Position numbers and translations under genes: made by a program. The notes below the pieces were generated by a model. It had not been told where the DNA came from. It did not search any database and saw nothing but the letters and a program-made list of their open reading frames with translations. Of a stretch of 7,387 nt of DNA, positions 1 to 5,941 are shown one piece after another (position 1 is the stretch's first letter; each line of letters starts with the position of its first letter). The DNA comes from an uncultured Acidobacteriota bacterium. Lineage in GTDB: Bacteria > Acidobacteriota > Blastocatellia > Pyrinomonadales > Pyrinomonadaceae. The DNA is taken from positions 1 through 7,387 of the forward strand of contig CADEFG010000239.1 of assembly GCA_902826505.1 (NCBI GenBank), written 5' to 3'.

Positions 1-665
1 GCCGTCAAATCTTTGTTTTCCGCGTCCCAGACTTTCAGTTTGTCGTAATGCAGAACTTCCGCGCCCGAAGCGTCGGACAAAATAATTTTCTGCCCGTCCG
101 CGCTCGCCGACGGTTTTAGTTCGCCGCTCGTCTGCAAGATCAAACTCAAATTTTCATCGCCCGAAGGTTTCGCGTCGAGAATAAAACCCTGCTCCAAACC
201 GTCGGGGCGATTTTCAAAATATTCGGTCAGACCGATTTCCGCACGGCGATTTTCAACGCGATTTTCTTTTGCCTGCCAAGTGCCGCCGCCAACCGCCGAT
301 TGTTCTGCGCCGCGTCCGAAACTTTTTAATCTGAACACGGTCTGCCAATTTTGTGCCGTGCCGGAAAGCCGCAAGTTTCCGCTATCGTCAAATTGCGCCT
401 GCATCTGATTTGCCTGATTATCTGCGCCGAGCGTTTCGCCGTTTTGTTCGATTTTGTAACGTGCCGCCGTAAATGCTTCGGCAAGCGAATCGTAAGAACC
501 GTTTTGCTTCAAATATTCGATCGCCTTTTCATTTTGTTTGACCGAATCCGCCGAATTATCAACGGTTTTCACCACCGCCGCATCCGAATTCATCATCAAA
601 CCCGCCGGTAAAAGCGCGGCGAATAACGTTAATAAAAAACCTGCTGAAAAAATTTTGTAAATCAT
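1..665 (-). CDS. Secreted FG-GAP/VCBS-type surface protein, N-terminal 221 codons (3' end beyond window)
   Basis: This is an open reading frame with no stop from its ATG (665-663) to the window edge, so only the N-terminus is present. The start is supported by AAAGGAG at 676-682, 10 nt upstream. Residues 1 to about 29 form a signal peptide (Lys4, a hydrophobic run of Phe/Leu/Ala at 6-23, probable cleavage near SDA at 27-29), so the product is exported. Residues 46-72 form a helical segment (EKAIEYLKQ, YDSLAEAF). Residues 110-221 are a beta-rich domain with a DGLEQGF motif at 155-161, an ADGQ turn at 189-192 and HYDKLKVWDA at 207-215. From memory, these hallmarks match the conserved N-terminal domain of acidobacterial proteins that continue into FG-GAP, SBBP or similar beta-propeller repeats; the repeats themselves would lie off the window. 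It is the last visible gene of the leftward operon, 41 nt after the lipoprotein gene. The reading frame is certain; the family assignment is moderately sure. Confidence 0.8.
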   Translation of the reverse strand, partial: MIYKIFSAGFLLTLFAALLPAGLMMNSDAAVVKTVDNSADSVKQNEKAIEYLKQNGSYDSLAEAFTAARYKIEQNGETLGADNQANQMQAQFDDSGNLRLSGTAQNWQTVFRLKSFGRGAEQSAVGGGTWQAKENRVENRRAEIGLTEYFENRPDGLEQGFILDAKPSGDENLSLILQTSGELKPSASADGQKIILSDASGAEVLHYDKLKVWDAENKDLT

Positions 666-706
666 AATGTTTGTTCTCCTTTGATCGGCGGAAAGTCCGC
701 GCTGAA

Positions 707-1075
707 TCATCTTGTTCTCGGAATTGTTCCAAGTGTTGCCATTAGTTCGATATTTTTATCGCCGTTCGGTGCGGCAAAACCGGGAAATTTGTCGCTGTAT
801 TTTCCGACGTCCTTTTTTTCGGCGTTCAGATAAAGCATCTGCGCCGGACGATGTTTCGCCGTCACGGTGTAGAAACCTTTCGCGTCCGTTCGCGTTTTCG
901 ACTCACTGCCTACGCCGCCAAAACTGATTTCGACATCAGCCACCGGCTTTCCGCCGCTGTCGCGCACATAACCTCTGACGGTCGTGCTGCTCGTCTGTAA
1001 AAAACACGACGAGAGACACAGGCAAACAAAGGCAATTCCAAACATCTGCGGCAAAATGTGTTTTTTCGATTTCAT
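707..1075 (-). CDS. Small lipoprotein with carboxypeptidase-regulatory-like beta domain
   Basis: The protein is 122 residues long. I chose the ATG at 1075-1073 over an upstream ATG (1138) for two reasons. AGAAGGA lies 7 nt before it, and the resulting N-terminus is a textbook lipoprotein signal: MKSKK, a hydrophobic stretch to residue 21, then the lipobox LSSC with Cys24 as the lipidated residue. The longer version would bury this signal behind 21 polar residues and overlap the preceding gene. After the Cys, residues about 30-117 begin with TTVRGYVRDSGGKPVADVEI, followed by a TDAKGFY turn. This is the pattern of the carboxypeptidase-regulatory-like (prealbumin-fold) domain found in many envelope proteins. 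The mature protein is lysine-rich and should be anchored in the inner or outer membrane, facing the periplasm or surface. Its partner is unknown; being in an operon with another secreted protein suggests a shared envelope role (inference). Confidence 0.82.
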   Translation of the reverse strand: MKSKKHILPQMFGIAFVCLCLSSCFLQTSSTTVRGYVRDSGGKPVADVEISFGGVGSESKTRTDAKGFYTVTAKHRPAQMLYLNAEKKDVGKYSDKFPGFAAPNGDKNIELMATLGTIPRTR

Positions 1076-1082
1076 AGTTTTA

Positions 1083-1089
1083 TCCTTCT
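1083..1089 (-). promoter_or_regulatory. Shine-Dalgarno site deciding the lipoprotein start
   Basis: The minus strand reads AGAAGGA here, 7 nt upstream of the ATG at 1075-1073. The alternative upstream ATG (1138-1136) lies inside the preceding gene, so this site selects the shorter, lipobox-bearing product. Confidence 0.75.
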
Positions 1090-1103
1090 CTGAATTTTCA
1101 AAT

Positions 1104-1508
1104 TCAAGAAAACCAAAGTTCATATTCGGCGTTTTCACGAGTGCGCCAGAGAATTGCTTTTCCGCTTAATAAATTTCCCATCGCAACGCGCCCGACAACC
1201 GATTTGGGATCGCCGCAAATGATATGAACATGGGCTAGCGAACCGGTGCTTCCTTTGGCGGCGACATTTGCCGCCGCGCCAGCGTCGTAGAGAGAAAGAC
1301 CGACAGCCCCGCTTCCCTGTGTGTCCTGCGACTGAAGAACATCGCCGCTTTCACCGAAATTTAACGCTTTCACGTTTCGTGTTATCGGTCTGGCGGATTC
1401 TTTAATTCTTTTCCAGGTTCCGCTTTTCTTTCCGAGATCCCAGGTGATTTCAACCTCACAACCGAGTCCTTTTTCTTTTTGAATTATTGTGCAGCCGAGA
1501 TTTGGCAT
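1104..1508 (-). CDS. Hypothetical protein, 134 residues, family not recognised
   Basis: I do not recognise this protein. The start is well supported by AGGAG (plus-strand ctcct at 1516-1520), 7 nt before the ATG. There is no signal peptide or membrane segment. The N-terminal third (residues 1-45) is basic and strand-forming, with Cys6 and Cys17 flanking a KEKG turn and two Trp residues at 23 and 32. The middle (about 50-92) is rich in Gly, Ala and Ser (a GSGAVG segment, then AGAAANVAAKG). The end (92-134) looks like beta strands, with an HVH motif at 93-95, Cys98 and a terminal AEYELWFS. The alternation of Gly/Ala-rich loops and short strands would suit a small all-beta protein, but this is a guess. 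It lies 26 nt after the CxxC protein gene and 28 nt before the lipoprotein gene, so it is probably co-transcribed with both. Confidence 0.8.
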   Translation of the reverse strand: MPNLGCTIIQKEKGLGCEVEITWDLGKKSGTWKRIKESARPITRNVKALNFGESGDVLQSQDTQGSGAVGLSLYDAGAAANVAAKGSTGSLAHVHIICGDPKSVVGRVAMGNLLSGKAILWRTRENAEYELWFS

Positions 1509-1534
1509 AATTTTTCTCCTGTTAAATTTTATTT

Positions 1535-1798
1535 TTAGTTAAATTTTTTTCCTTCGAGCGAAGTGCCGCAAATCATCGCCGCACTTTCGCCATCGTTTAT
1601 CAAATGAATTTTTTTCGTTTCGACGCGACGGCAAACTTCCGCCACGTCAATCTGTAAAAAAGCGGCGATTTGTTTGGGCGCGAAAGCCGTAACCGTTTTG
1701 CCGCAACGCTCGCAATGCGCCGAATGCTGTTTGCCGCTTATCCGAATAATCGTGATGCTGTGTGTTTCAATTGTTATTTGTCGCGTTCTGTTCATCAT
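1535..1798 (-). CDS. Small CxxC protein with degenerate excisionase/MerR-like segment
   Basis: The protein is 86 or 87 residues; two adjacent ATGs (1798 and 1795) are both possible, with GAGGA (plus-strand tcctc 1805-1809) 6 or 9 nt upstream. The N-terminal 20 residues are predicted beta strand (RTRQITIETHSITIIRI). A HCERC knuckle at 28-32 could bind zinc together with other ligands. Residues about 41-80 (PKQIAAFLQIDVAEVCRRVETKK shape) resemble the helix-turn-helix plus wing of excisionase/MerR-like proteins, ending with Cys77 and GTSL. From memory, similar short proteins with CxxC, a tandem helix and a terminal I-C-x-x-SL are recurrent in Acidobacteriota with no assigned function; a DNA-binding role is an inference. 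It is the first gene of the leftward operon, next to the divergent control region, so it could be an autoregulator. Confidence 0.8.
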   Translation of the reverse strand: MMNRTRQITIETHSITIIRISGKQHSAHCERCGKTVTAFAPKQIAAFLQIDVAEVCRRVETKKIHLINDGESAAMICGTSLEGKKFN

Positions 1799-1824
1799 TT
1801 TCTTTCCTCTTCGTCCCGACTTCT

Positions 1825-1853
1825 GTTAAAATTCGATAATTGAAAGCGGGCAA
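1825..1853 (-). promoter_or_regulatory. Candidate promoter of the leftward operon
   Basis: On the minus strand, TTGCCC (1853-1848) and TTTAAC (1830-1825) are separated by 17 nt. Each matches the sigma-70 consensus at 4 of 6 positions. Initiation would fall near 1818, about 20 nt upstream of the start of the CxxC protein gene. The match is weak and other choices are possible. Confidence 0.3.
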
Positions 1854-1883
1854 TCTATGAACTCAGTTTCAGCGAGAATTAGG

Positions 1884-1930
1884 CTAAAAGTCCTTAAATG
1901 TGCGGCTAAAAGTTCCTAAAAGTTCCTAAA
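1884..1930. repeat. Helically phased TAAAAGTTCC direct-repeat array, candidate operator
   Basis: Two perfect tandem copies of TAAAAGTTCC lie at 1907-1916 and 1917-1926. A third, one base shorter, is at 1885-1893 (TAAAAGTCC). The ten bases GGCTAAAAGT occur at 1882 and again at 1904, exactly 22 bp apart. Degenerate units starting with TAAA are found at 1895 and 1927. TAAA therefore recurs at 1885, 1895, 1907, 1917 and 1927, spacings of 10, 12, 10 and 10 bp. Direct repeats on one helix face with 10-11 or 22 bp period are the usual binding pattern of OmpR/PhoB-type and AfsR/SARP winged-helix proteins, and the gene beginning just downstream encodes one. Binding by that protein is an inference. Confidence 0.6.
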
Positions 1931-1935
1931 CACTA

Positions 1936-4467
1936 ATGATTGAAGCGGATAAAAAGACATTTTCCTTCGGAGATTTCGAGCTTTCGGGCGCGAAACGAAC
2001 GCTTTTGAAACGAGGCGAAATAATTTCGCTCAATTCAAAAACTTTCGATCTGCTTTTTACGCTGATTGAAAATCACGGAAAAATTTTGTCGAAAGACGAG
2101 CTTTTGGATAAAGTTTGGGAAGGTCAGTTCGTCGAGGAAAATAATTTAACCGTCCAAATCTCCGCACTTCGCAAAATCTTCGGCGAAAGCAAAAACGAAA
2201 ATAAATTCATCGCGACAATTCCGGGCAAAGGTTATAAATTTGTCGCTGAAATTACTGTTCCGGCAAATGAAAATTCGCGCGATTTGATTGTTTTTGAAAA
2301 AACTTTACCCGTTTCGACGCGGGAAAAATTTGAAACGACGCTCATCGGGCGAGCGCGGGAAATTGCGGAAATTAAAGATTTATTGCGGCAAGGTGAAGTT
2401 AATTTGCTGACTTTAACGGGCGCGGGCGGAAGCGGAAAAACCTCTCTGGCGCGTGAAATTGCTGCCGAATTGGAAACGGATTTTGCGGACGGCGTGTTTT
2501 TTGTCGAACTTGCCGCCGCGACCGAAACAAATTTTGTCGTTTCGGCAATTACAAACACGCTCGGCATCACCGAATCGGGCGGAAAATCGCTTGTTGAAAC
2601 GGTTAAAGATTTTTTGCGAACGCGGCAGACGCTCGTTGTTTTGGACAATTTCGAGCAAGTTCTGACCGCCGCGCCGCTTGTCAAAGAATTTTTAGCGGAA
2701 GATACGCAACTCAAAATTGTCGTTACCAGCCGCGCCGCGTTGCGCTTGAAATCGGAGCGCGAATTTCACGTTCACCCGCTCGAATTGCCGCCGCCGAATG
2801 CATCTTTTTCAATCGAAAATCTAAACGAATTTCCGGCAATCGAACTTTTCAAAACGCGGGCGCAGAACGTCAAACCGAACTTTGCTATAACCGGCGAAAA
2901 TATCAAAACCGTTGCTGAAATCTGCCGCCGCCTCGACGGTTTGCCATTGGCAATCGAGCTTGCCGCCGTGCGCGTCAAACTACTCGCGCCGCAAGCCATT
3001 CTCGAACGGCTCGAACAATCGCTGAAACTGCTCACGGGCGGCGCAAAAGACGCGCCCGAACGCCAGCGAACGATGCGCGACACAATCCGCTGGAGTTACG
3101 ATTTACTCGACGAAAGCGAACAATTTTTGTTCCGCCGTCTGGCAATTTTCGCGGGCGGTTTTTCAATCGAATCCGCCGAATTTGTCGGCAGTTCTTCGCC
3201 GATTGACACACTTAATCTGCTTGATTCGTTGATTGACAATAATTTGCTCGTTTCAAAAGAACAGGCAGACGGAAATGCACGTTTGCAGATGCTCGAAGTC
3301 GTGCGCGAATTTGCGTTTGAAGTTTTGCGCGAAAAGGGCGAACTCGATGATTTGCGGCGAATTCACGTTCGTTATTTTCTTGATTTCGCCGTCGAAGCCG
3401 GACAATTTCTGCACGGGGACACGGGCAATTCATGGTTGGGAAAATTGCTGATCGAATACAATAATTTTCGTGCCGCGCTGTCGTGGAGTTTGGAAAATGA
3501 ACCGGACACATCTGCTCAAGTCGCCGCCGCTTTATGTCCTTTGTGGATGAATCACAGTTATTTGAGCGAAGGTCTGCGCCGGTGCGAAGCGGTTCTGCAA
3601 AAAACCGAAAATTCTCTCTCCGAAGCGCGTCTGAAACTGCTTGCAATGAGCGGTTTCATTTACCGAAATCGCGGCGATCTCGAAACGGCGCGAAAAATTT
3701 ACGAAAAAGGTTTGGCGGAAAGCCGAAAATTGAATAATTCGATGCGAATTTGCAGCAATTATCAAGGTTTGGGAGCAGTCGCCGTTTTGGAAAAAGATTA
3801 CGAAGCGGCAGAAAATTTTTATCGGCAAGGTCTTGATTTAAGCCGCCGGGAGAACGAGGAAATGGCAACCGGCTATTTGCTCCATTCGATGGTTGATTTG
3901 GAAATGTGTCGCGGAAATTGGTCAGCCGCGCGACTTTTGCTCGAAGAAAGTTTGATACATTCAAAAAAACTCGACGACAAACGGATGCTGATGACCGTTT
4001 ATTTCAATCGCGGAACGATTGATTACCACGAAAATCTGTATCAAGCGGCGGCTTCGAGTTTTGCCGAATCCTTAAATCTCGCCGGAGAAATGGGAAATAT
4101 TCCGTTAATTTCGTATTCGCTCGACGGTTTTGCGGCGCTCGCCGCAAAAAACGGTAAGTTTGAAAAATCGGCAGAATTAGCGGGCGCGGCGCAAGGCTTG
4201 CGCGAATCAATAGACTATAAAATCGAACTCGCCGAAGAAATTTTCCGCGACAAATATCTGGCGGAAACACGCGCTGCATTGAGCGAAAATCAATTTGCCG
4301 CACTTTATCTTCAAGGACAAACCTTAAACTCGGACGAAGCCGCCGCGCTCGTTTTTCAGAAGCAATTAACAGAGCAAGGCGATTTTGCAGACGAAAATTT
4401 TTCAGAAATCATCATCGAAACTCACAAATTCGAGCGCATCACGATTAATGAAAAAATCGAACCTTAA
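1936..4467 (+). CDS. One-component regulator: winged helix, STAND (NB-ARC-like) ATPase, TPR
   Basis: This is an 843-residue cytoplasmic transcription factor. Residues 8-105 form an OmpR/PhoB-type winged helix (FGDFEL start, recognition helix near 70-82, wing IPGKGYKF at 95-102). There is no receiver domain, so it is not a two-component response regulator. Residues about 135-345 are the STAND ATPase: IGRARE, Walker A GAGGSGKTS at 162-170 (Lys168), Walker B TLVVLDNFEQ at 232-241, and DGLPLAIELAA at 334-343. A winged-helix arm follows (MRDTIRWSYDLL from 380, RRLAIFAGGFS). Residues about 560-760 form TPR-like helical pairs, and a DEAAAL segment lies near the end. In this family, nucleotide binding and a ligand or partner sensed by the TPRs are thought to control DNA binding, as in AfsR or MalT; the signal here is unknown. 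The start is bounded by an in-frame stop at 1927-1929. No Shine-Dalgarno site precedes it. It is divergent from the envelope operon. Confidence 0.93.
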   Translation: MIEADKKTFSFGDFELSGAKRTLLKRGEIISLNSKTFDLLFTLIENHGKILSKDELLDKVWEGQFVEENNLTVQISALRKIFGESKNENKFIATIPGKGYKFVAEITVPANENSRDLIVFEKTLPVSTREKFETTLIGRAREIAEIKDLLRQGEVNLLTLTGAGGSGKTSLAREIAAELETDFADGVFFVELAAATETNFVVSAITNTLGITESGGKSLVETVKDFLRTRQTLVVLDNFEQVLTAAPLVKEFLAEDTQLKIVVTSRAALRLKSEREFHVHPLELPPPNASFSIENLNEFPAIELFKTRAQNVKPNFAITGENIKTVAEICRRLDGLPLAIELAAVRVKLLAPQAILERLEQSLKLLTGGAKDAPERQRTMRDTIRWSYDLLDESEQFLFRRLAIFAGGFSIESAEFVGSSSPIDTLNLLDSLIDNNLLVSKEQADGNARLQMLEVVREFAFEVLREKGELDDLRRIHVRYFLDFAVEAGQFLHGDTGNSWLGKLLIEYNNFRAALSWSLENEPDTSAQVAAALCPLWMNHSYLSEGLRRCEAVLQKTENSLSEARLKLLAMSGFIYRNRGDLETARKIYEKGLAESRKLNNSMRICSNYQGLGAVAVLEKDYEAAENFYRQGLDLSRRENEEMATGYLLHSMVDLEMCRGNWSAARLLLEESLIHSKKLDDKRMLMTVYFNRGTIDYHENLYQAAASSFAESLNLAGEMGNIPLISYSLDGFAALAAKNGKFEKSAELAGAAQGLRESIDYKIELAEEIFRDKYLAETRAALSENQFAALYLQGQTLNSDEAAALVFQKQLTEQGDFADENFSEIIIETHKFERITINEKIEP

Positions 4468-4511
4468 ATTGCTCGGGTTGCAAAATAGCTCGAAAAATAA
4501 GAACTTTATAA

Positions 4512-4943
4512 ATGATGGAACAAATACAGGAAAAAACTTTACAGCGCGAAAGCGTTTCGATCGAGATCGAACAAAACTCGACGCCTTTCGCCGAACTTGA
4601 TGAAAACGTCAAACTTGCGCTGCACTCGGCAAGCGAGAAAAAAGCGTTTGCGCTGGTCGCGCTCGATCTGCGCGAAATTGCCAGCTTCACGGAATTTTTT
4701 ATCATCGCGAGCGGCGCCAACCAGCGACAGGTGCAGGCGATTGCCGACGAGATCGAAGAACAACTCAAAAAACAATTGAGTTCGCGCCCGGTGCGCACCG
4801 AAGGCTACGGCTCGGCGGAATGGGTTTTGATGGATTACGGCGATTTTATCGTTCATATTTTCGAGCAGAAAGCGCGAGAATTCTACGATCTGGAAAGATT
4901 GTGGCGCGACGCGAAAAAAGTTGAATTGCCCGAAGACTTATAA
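4512..4943 (+). CDS. rsfS: Ribosome silencing factor RsfS
   Basis: RsfS binds ribosomal protein uL14 on the large subunit and blocks joining with the small subunit, lowering translation under nutrient limitation. The 143-residue protein carries the conserved family core from about residue 32: SEKKAFALVALDLRE, SFTEFFIIASGANQRQVQAIADEI at 58-81 (with the S-G-x-x-x-R-Q-V pattern), EGYGSAEWVLMDYGDFIVHIF at 97-117 and REFYDLERLW at 122-131. All of these are intact. An N-terminal extension of about 28 polar residues precedes the core, longer than in many relatives. Two consecutive ATGs (4512, 4515) compete, and neither has a strong Shine-Dalgarno sequence. The gene starts 44 nt after the regulator gene, and no clear promoter or terminator is visible between them. 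The next gene follows after only 3 nt. Confidence 0.95.
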   Translation: MMEQIQEKTLQRESVSIEIEQNSTPFAELDENVKLALHSASEKKAFALVALDLREIASFTEFFIIASGANQRQVQAIADEIEEQLKKQLSSRPVRTEGYGSAEWVLMDYGDFIVHIFEQKAREFYDLERLWRDAKKVELPEDL

Positions 4944-4946
4944 TTT

Positions 4947-5579
4947 ATGACGCACATTGTTTTGCTTGGAGATTCGATTTTTGATAATAAGGCTTATGTT
5001 GGAAACGAGCCTGACGTTGTTTCGCACCTTCAAAAGTTGATTCCGCCGGATTGGCAAGCGACATTAAAAGCAGTTGACGGAAATATGGCTGAAGATGTCA
5101 GCCGGCAATTGCTTGAGATTCCGCCGGATTCGACGCATTTATTTGTCAGCGCGGGCGGAAACAACGCGATAATGAACGCCGATATTTTAGGTTTACAGGT
5201 AAATTCGGCGGCGGAAGTTTTTGATGCGTTGTCGAATCGGGCAAGCGATTTTGAGTTTCATTATCAAGAAATGCTCAAAACGGTTTTGAACCGGAATTTG
5301 CCGACCGCTGTCTGCACGATTTATTATCCGAATTTTCCCGAACCTTTTATGCAGAAAATCGCGGTCACGGCTTTAAGTGCTTTTAATGATGTAATTATTC
5401 GGCAAGCAATTTCATTCGGACTGCCTGTTTTAGATTTGCGTCTGATTTGCAGTGAAACGGGCGATTACGCCAATGAAATCGAACCTTCCGGCAAAGGCGG
5501 GCAAAAAATTGCCGCAAAGATTTTGGAATTAGTTGAAATACACGAATTTTCAAATCGGAAAACTCAGGTTTTTGCTTGA
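4947..5579 (+). CDS. SGNH/GDSL-hydrolase-like protein, C-terminal catalytic block altered
   Basis: This is a cytoplasmic 210-residue protein without a signal peptide. The N-terminus IVLLGDSIFDN carries block I with the candidate nucleophile Ser10. A Gly in the DGN turn at 44-46 fits block II, and GGNN at 70-73 fits block III (GxND, with Asn72 as oxyanion-hole residue and Asp changed to Asn). The family's block V normally supplies an Asp and a His three residues apart. Here the matching region near 177-185 reads EIEPSGKGG, with no His. The only later His is at 199, in the C-terminal helix. The protein may use another residue, act as an impaired hydrolase, or have a different role; the substrate is unknown. 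It follows rsfS after 3 nt and precedes the next start by 1 nt, so it is co-transcribed with both. The fold assignment is fairly sure, the activity is not. Confidence 0.85.
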   Translation: MTHIVLLGDSIFDNKAYVGNEPDVVSHLQKLIPPDWQATLKAVDGNMAEDVSRQLLEIPPDSTHLFVSAGGNNAIMNADILGLQVNSAAEVFDALSNRASDFEFHYQEMLKTVLNRNLPTAVCTIYYPNFPEPFMQKIAVTALSAFNDVIIRQAISFGLPVLDLRLICSETGDYANEIEPSGKGGQKIAAKILELVEIHEFSNRKTQVFA

Positions 5580-5580
5580 T

Positions 5581-5868
5581 ATGAAGATTGATCGGATCAA
5601 ATTAATCGAATCAAAATCCGCTCGAATCTTCGTTAATTTATCAGCCCGAATTGATAAAAAAGGCGATCTGATCTTAGAAGGACAGGATTTGGGAGAATTG
5701 GTCGAAGAACAGTTCGGGAAGCGCGATTACGAATATTCGTTGAAAATCAAAGCCGAATATAAAGATACGATCTTGCTGAATCTCGTCAAAGAAAATTTCG
5801 CGAACGATTCGGAATTTCGAACGTGGCTTGACGAAAAACAAATTCCGAATGAATTTTGGAGTTTTTGA
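5581..5868 (+). CDS. Hypothetical protein, 95 residues, translationally coupled
   Basis: I cannot name a function for this protein. The chosen ATG at 5581 starts 1 nt after the TGA of the preceding gene. An upstream in-frame ATG at 5533 would add 16 residues inside the SGNH gene and is less likely. No strong Shine-Dalgarno site is seen, which fits reinitiation by ribosomes finishing the upstream gene. The protein is small, soluble and acidic-to-neutral. It has an N-terminal strand pair (IKLIESKSARIFV), GDLILEGQDLG at 28-38, DYEYSLKI at 49-56, a helix around 64-72 and a C-terminal EFRTWLDEKQIP...EFWSF. From memory, a family with similar QDxG and DYEY motifs recurs as uncharacterised proteins. 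It might be an accessory to the SGNH-like protein, but this rests only on position. Confidence 0.8.
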   Translation: MKIDRIKLIESKSARIFVNLSARIDKKGDLILEGQDLGELVEEQFGKRDYEYSLKIKAEYKDTILLNLVKENFANDSEFRTWLDEKQIPNEFWSF

Positions 5869-5881
5869 AAAATTAATTTTT
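5868..5881. repeat. AT-only perfect palindrome downstream of the 95-residue gene
   Basis: Five A, TTAA, five T read the same on both strands, starting at the last base of the stop codon. It lacks GC pairs, so it is a poor intrinsic terminator; it may be a protein-binding site or chance in AT-rich spacer. Confidence 0.3.
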
Positions 5882-5912
5882 GATCTTTCAAATTAGGTAG
5901 CTTTCTGATGTG

Positions 5913-5928
5913 CTTTAAAATTTTAAAG
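5913..5928. promoter_or_regulatory. 16-bp perfect palindrome upstream of the CNNM/CorC gene
   Basis: CTTTAAAATTTTAAAG is a perfect inverted repeat ending 13 bp before the ATG of the transporter gene. It contains TAAAAT (5916-5921), which matches a sigma-70 -10 box at 5 of 6 positions, although no good -35 box lies 16-18 bp upstream. It could be an operator or part of an internal promoter in the only sizeable gap (73 bp) of the rightward cluster. Confidence 0.35.
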
Positions 5929-5941
5929 TCAGGACGGCTTT

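Noticed and set aside
351..611. Plus-strand frame of 86 codons near the left edge
   Set aside because: It is antisense to the secreted-protein gene, rich in Arg, Phe and Ile as expected of a shadow frame, and has no ribosome-binding site.
688..700. Small hairpin (GCGGA, loop of 3, TCCGC) between the lipoprotein and the secreted-protein gene
   Set aside because: The stem is only 5 bp and no U-tract follows, so it is not a convincing terminator or regulatory element.
1076..1138. Longer N-terminus for the lipoprotein (ATG at 1138)
   Set aside because: It would overlap the upstream gene and hide the lipoprotein signal; the start at 1075 has a good ribosome-binding site and lipobox.
1521..1547. 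Direct repeat GTTAAATTTT at 1521 and 1538
   Set aside because: It is AT-rich, one copy codes for the end of the CxxC protein, and chance similarity is likely.
2232..2714. 160-codon minus-strand reading frame inside the regulator gene
   Set aside because: It lies wholly within the ATPase-coding region, is Ser/Val-rich with no domain, and is explained as antisense of a strongly conserved gene.
1936..4467. Reading the STAND/TPR protein as an antiphage defence gene
   Set aside because: Its N-terminal domain is a DNA-binding winged helix, not a toxic effector, and no defence genes are nearby; a transcription regulator is the simpler reading.
4468..4511. Promoter or terminator between the regulator gene and rsfS
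   Set aside because: TTGCAA at 4478 has no -10 box at proper distance, and no GC-rich hairpin with T-run is present.
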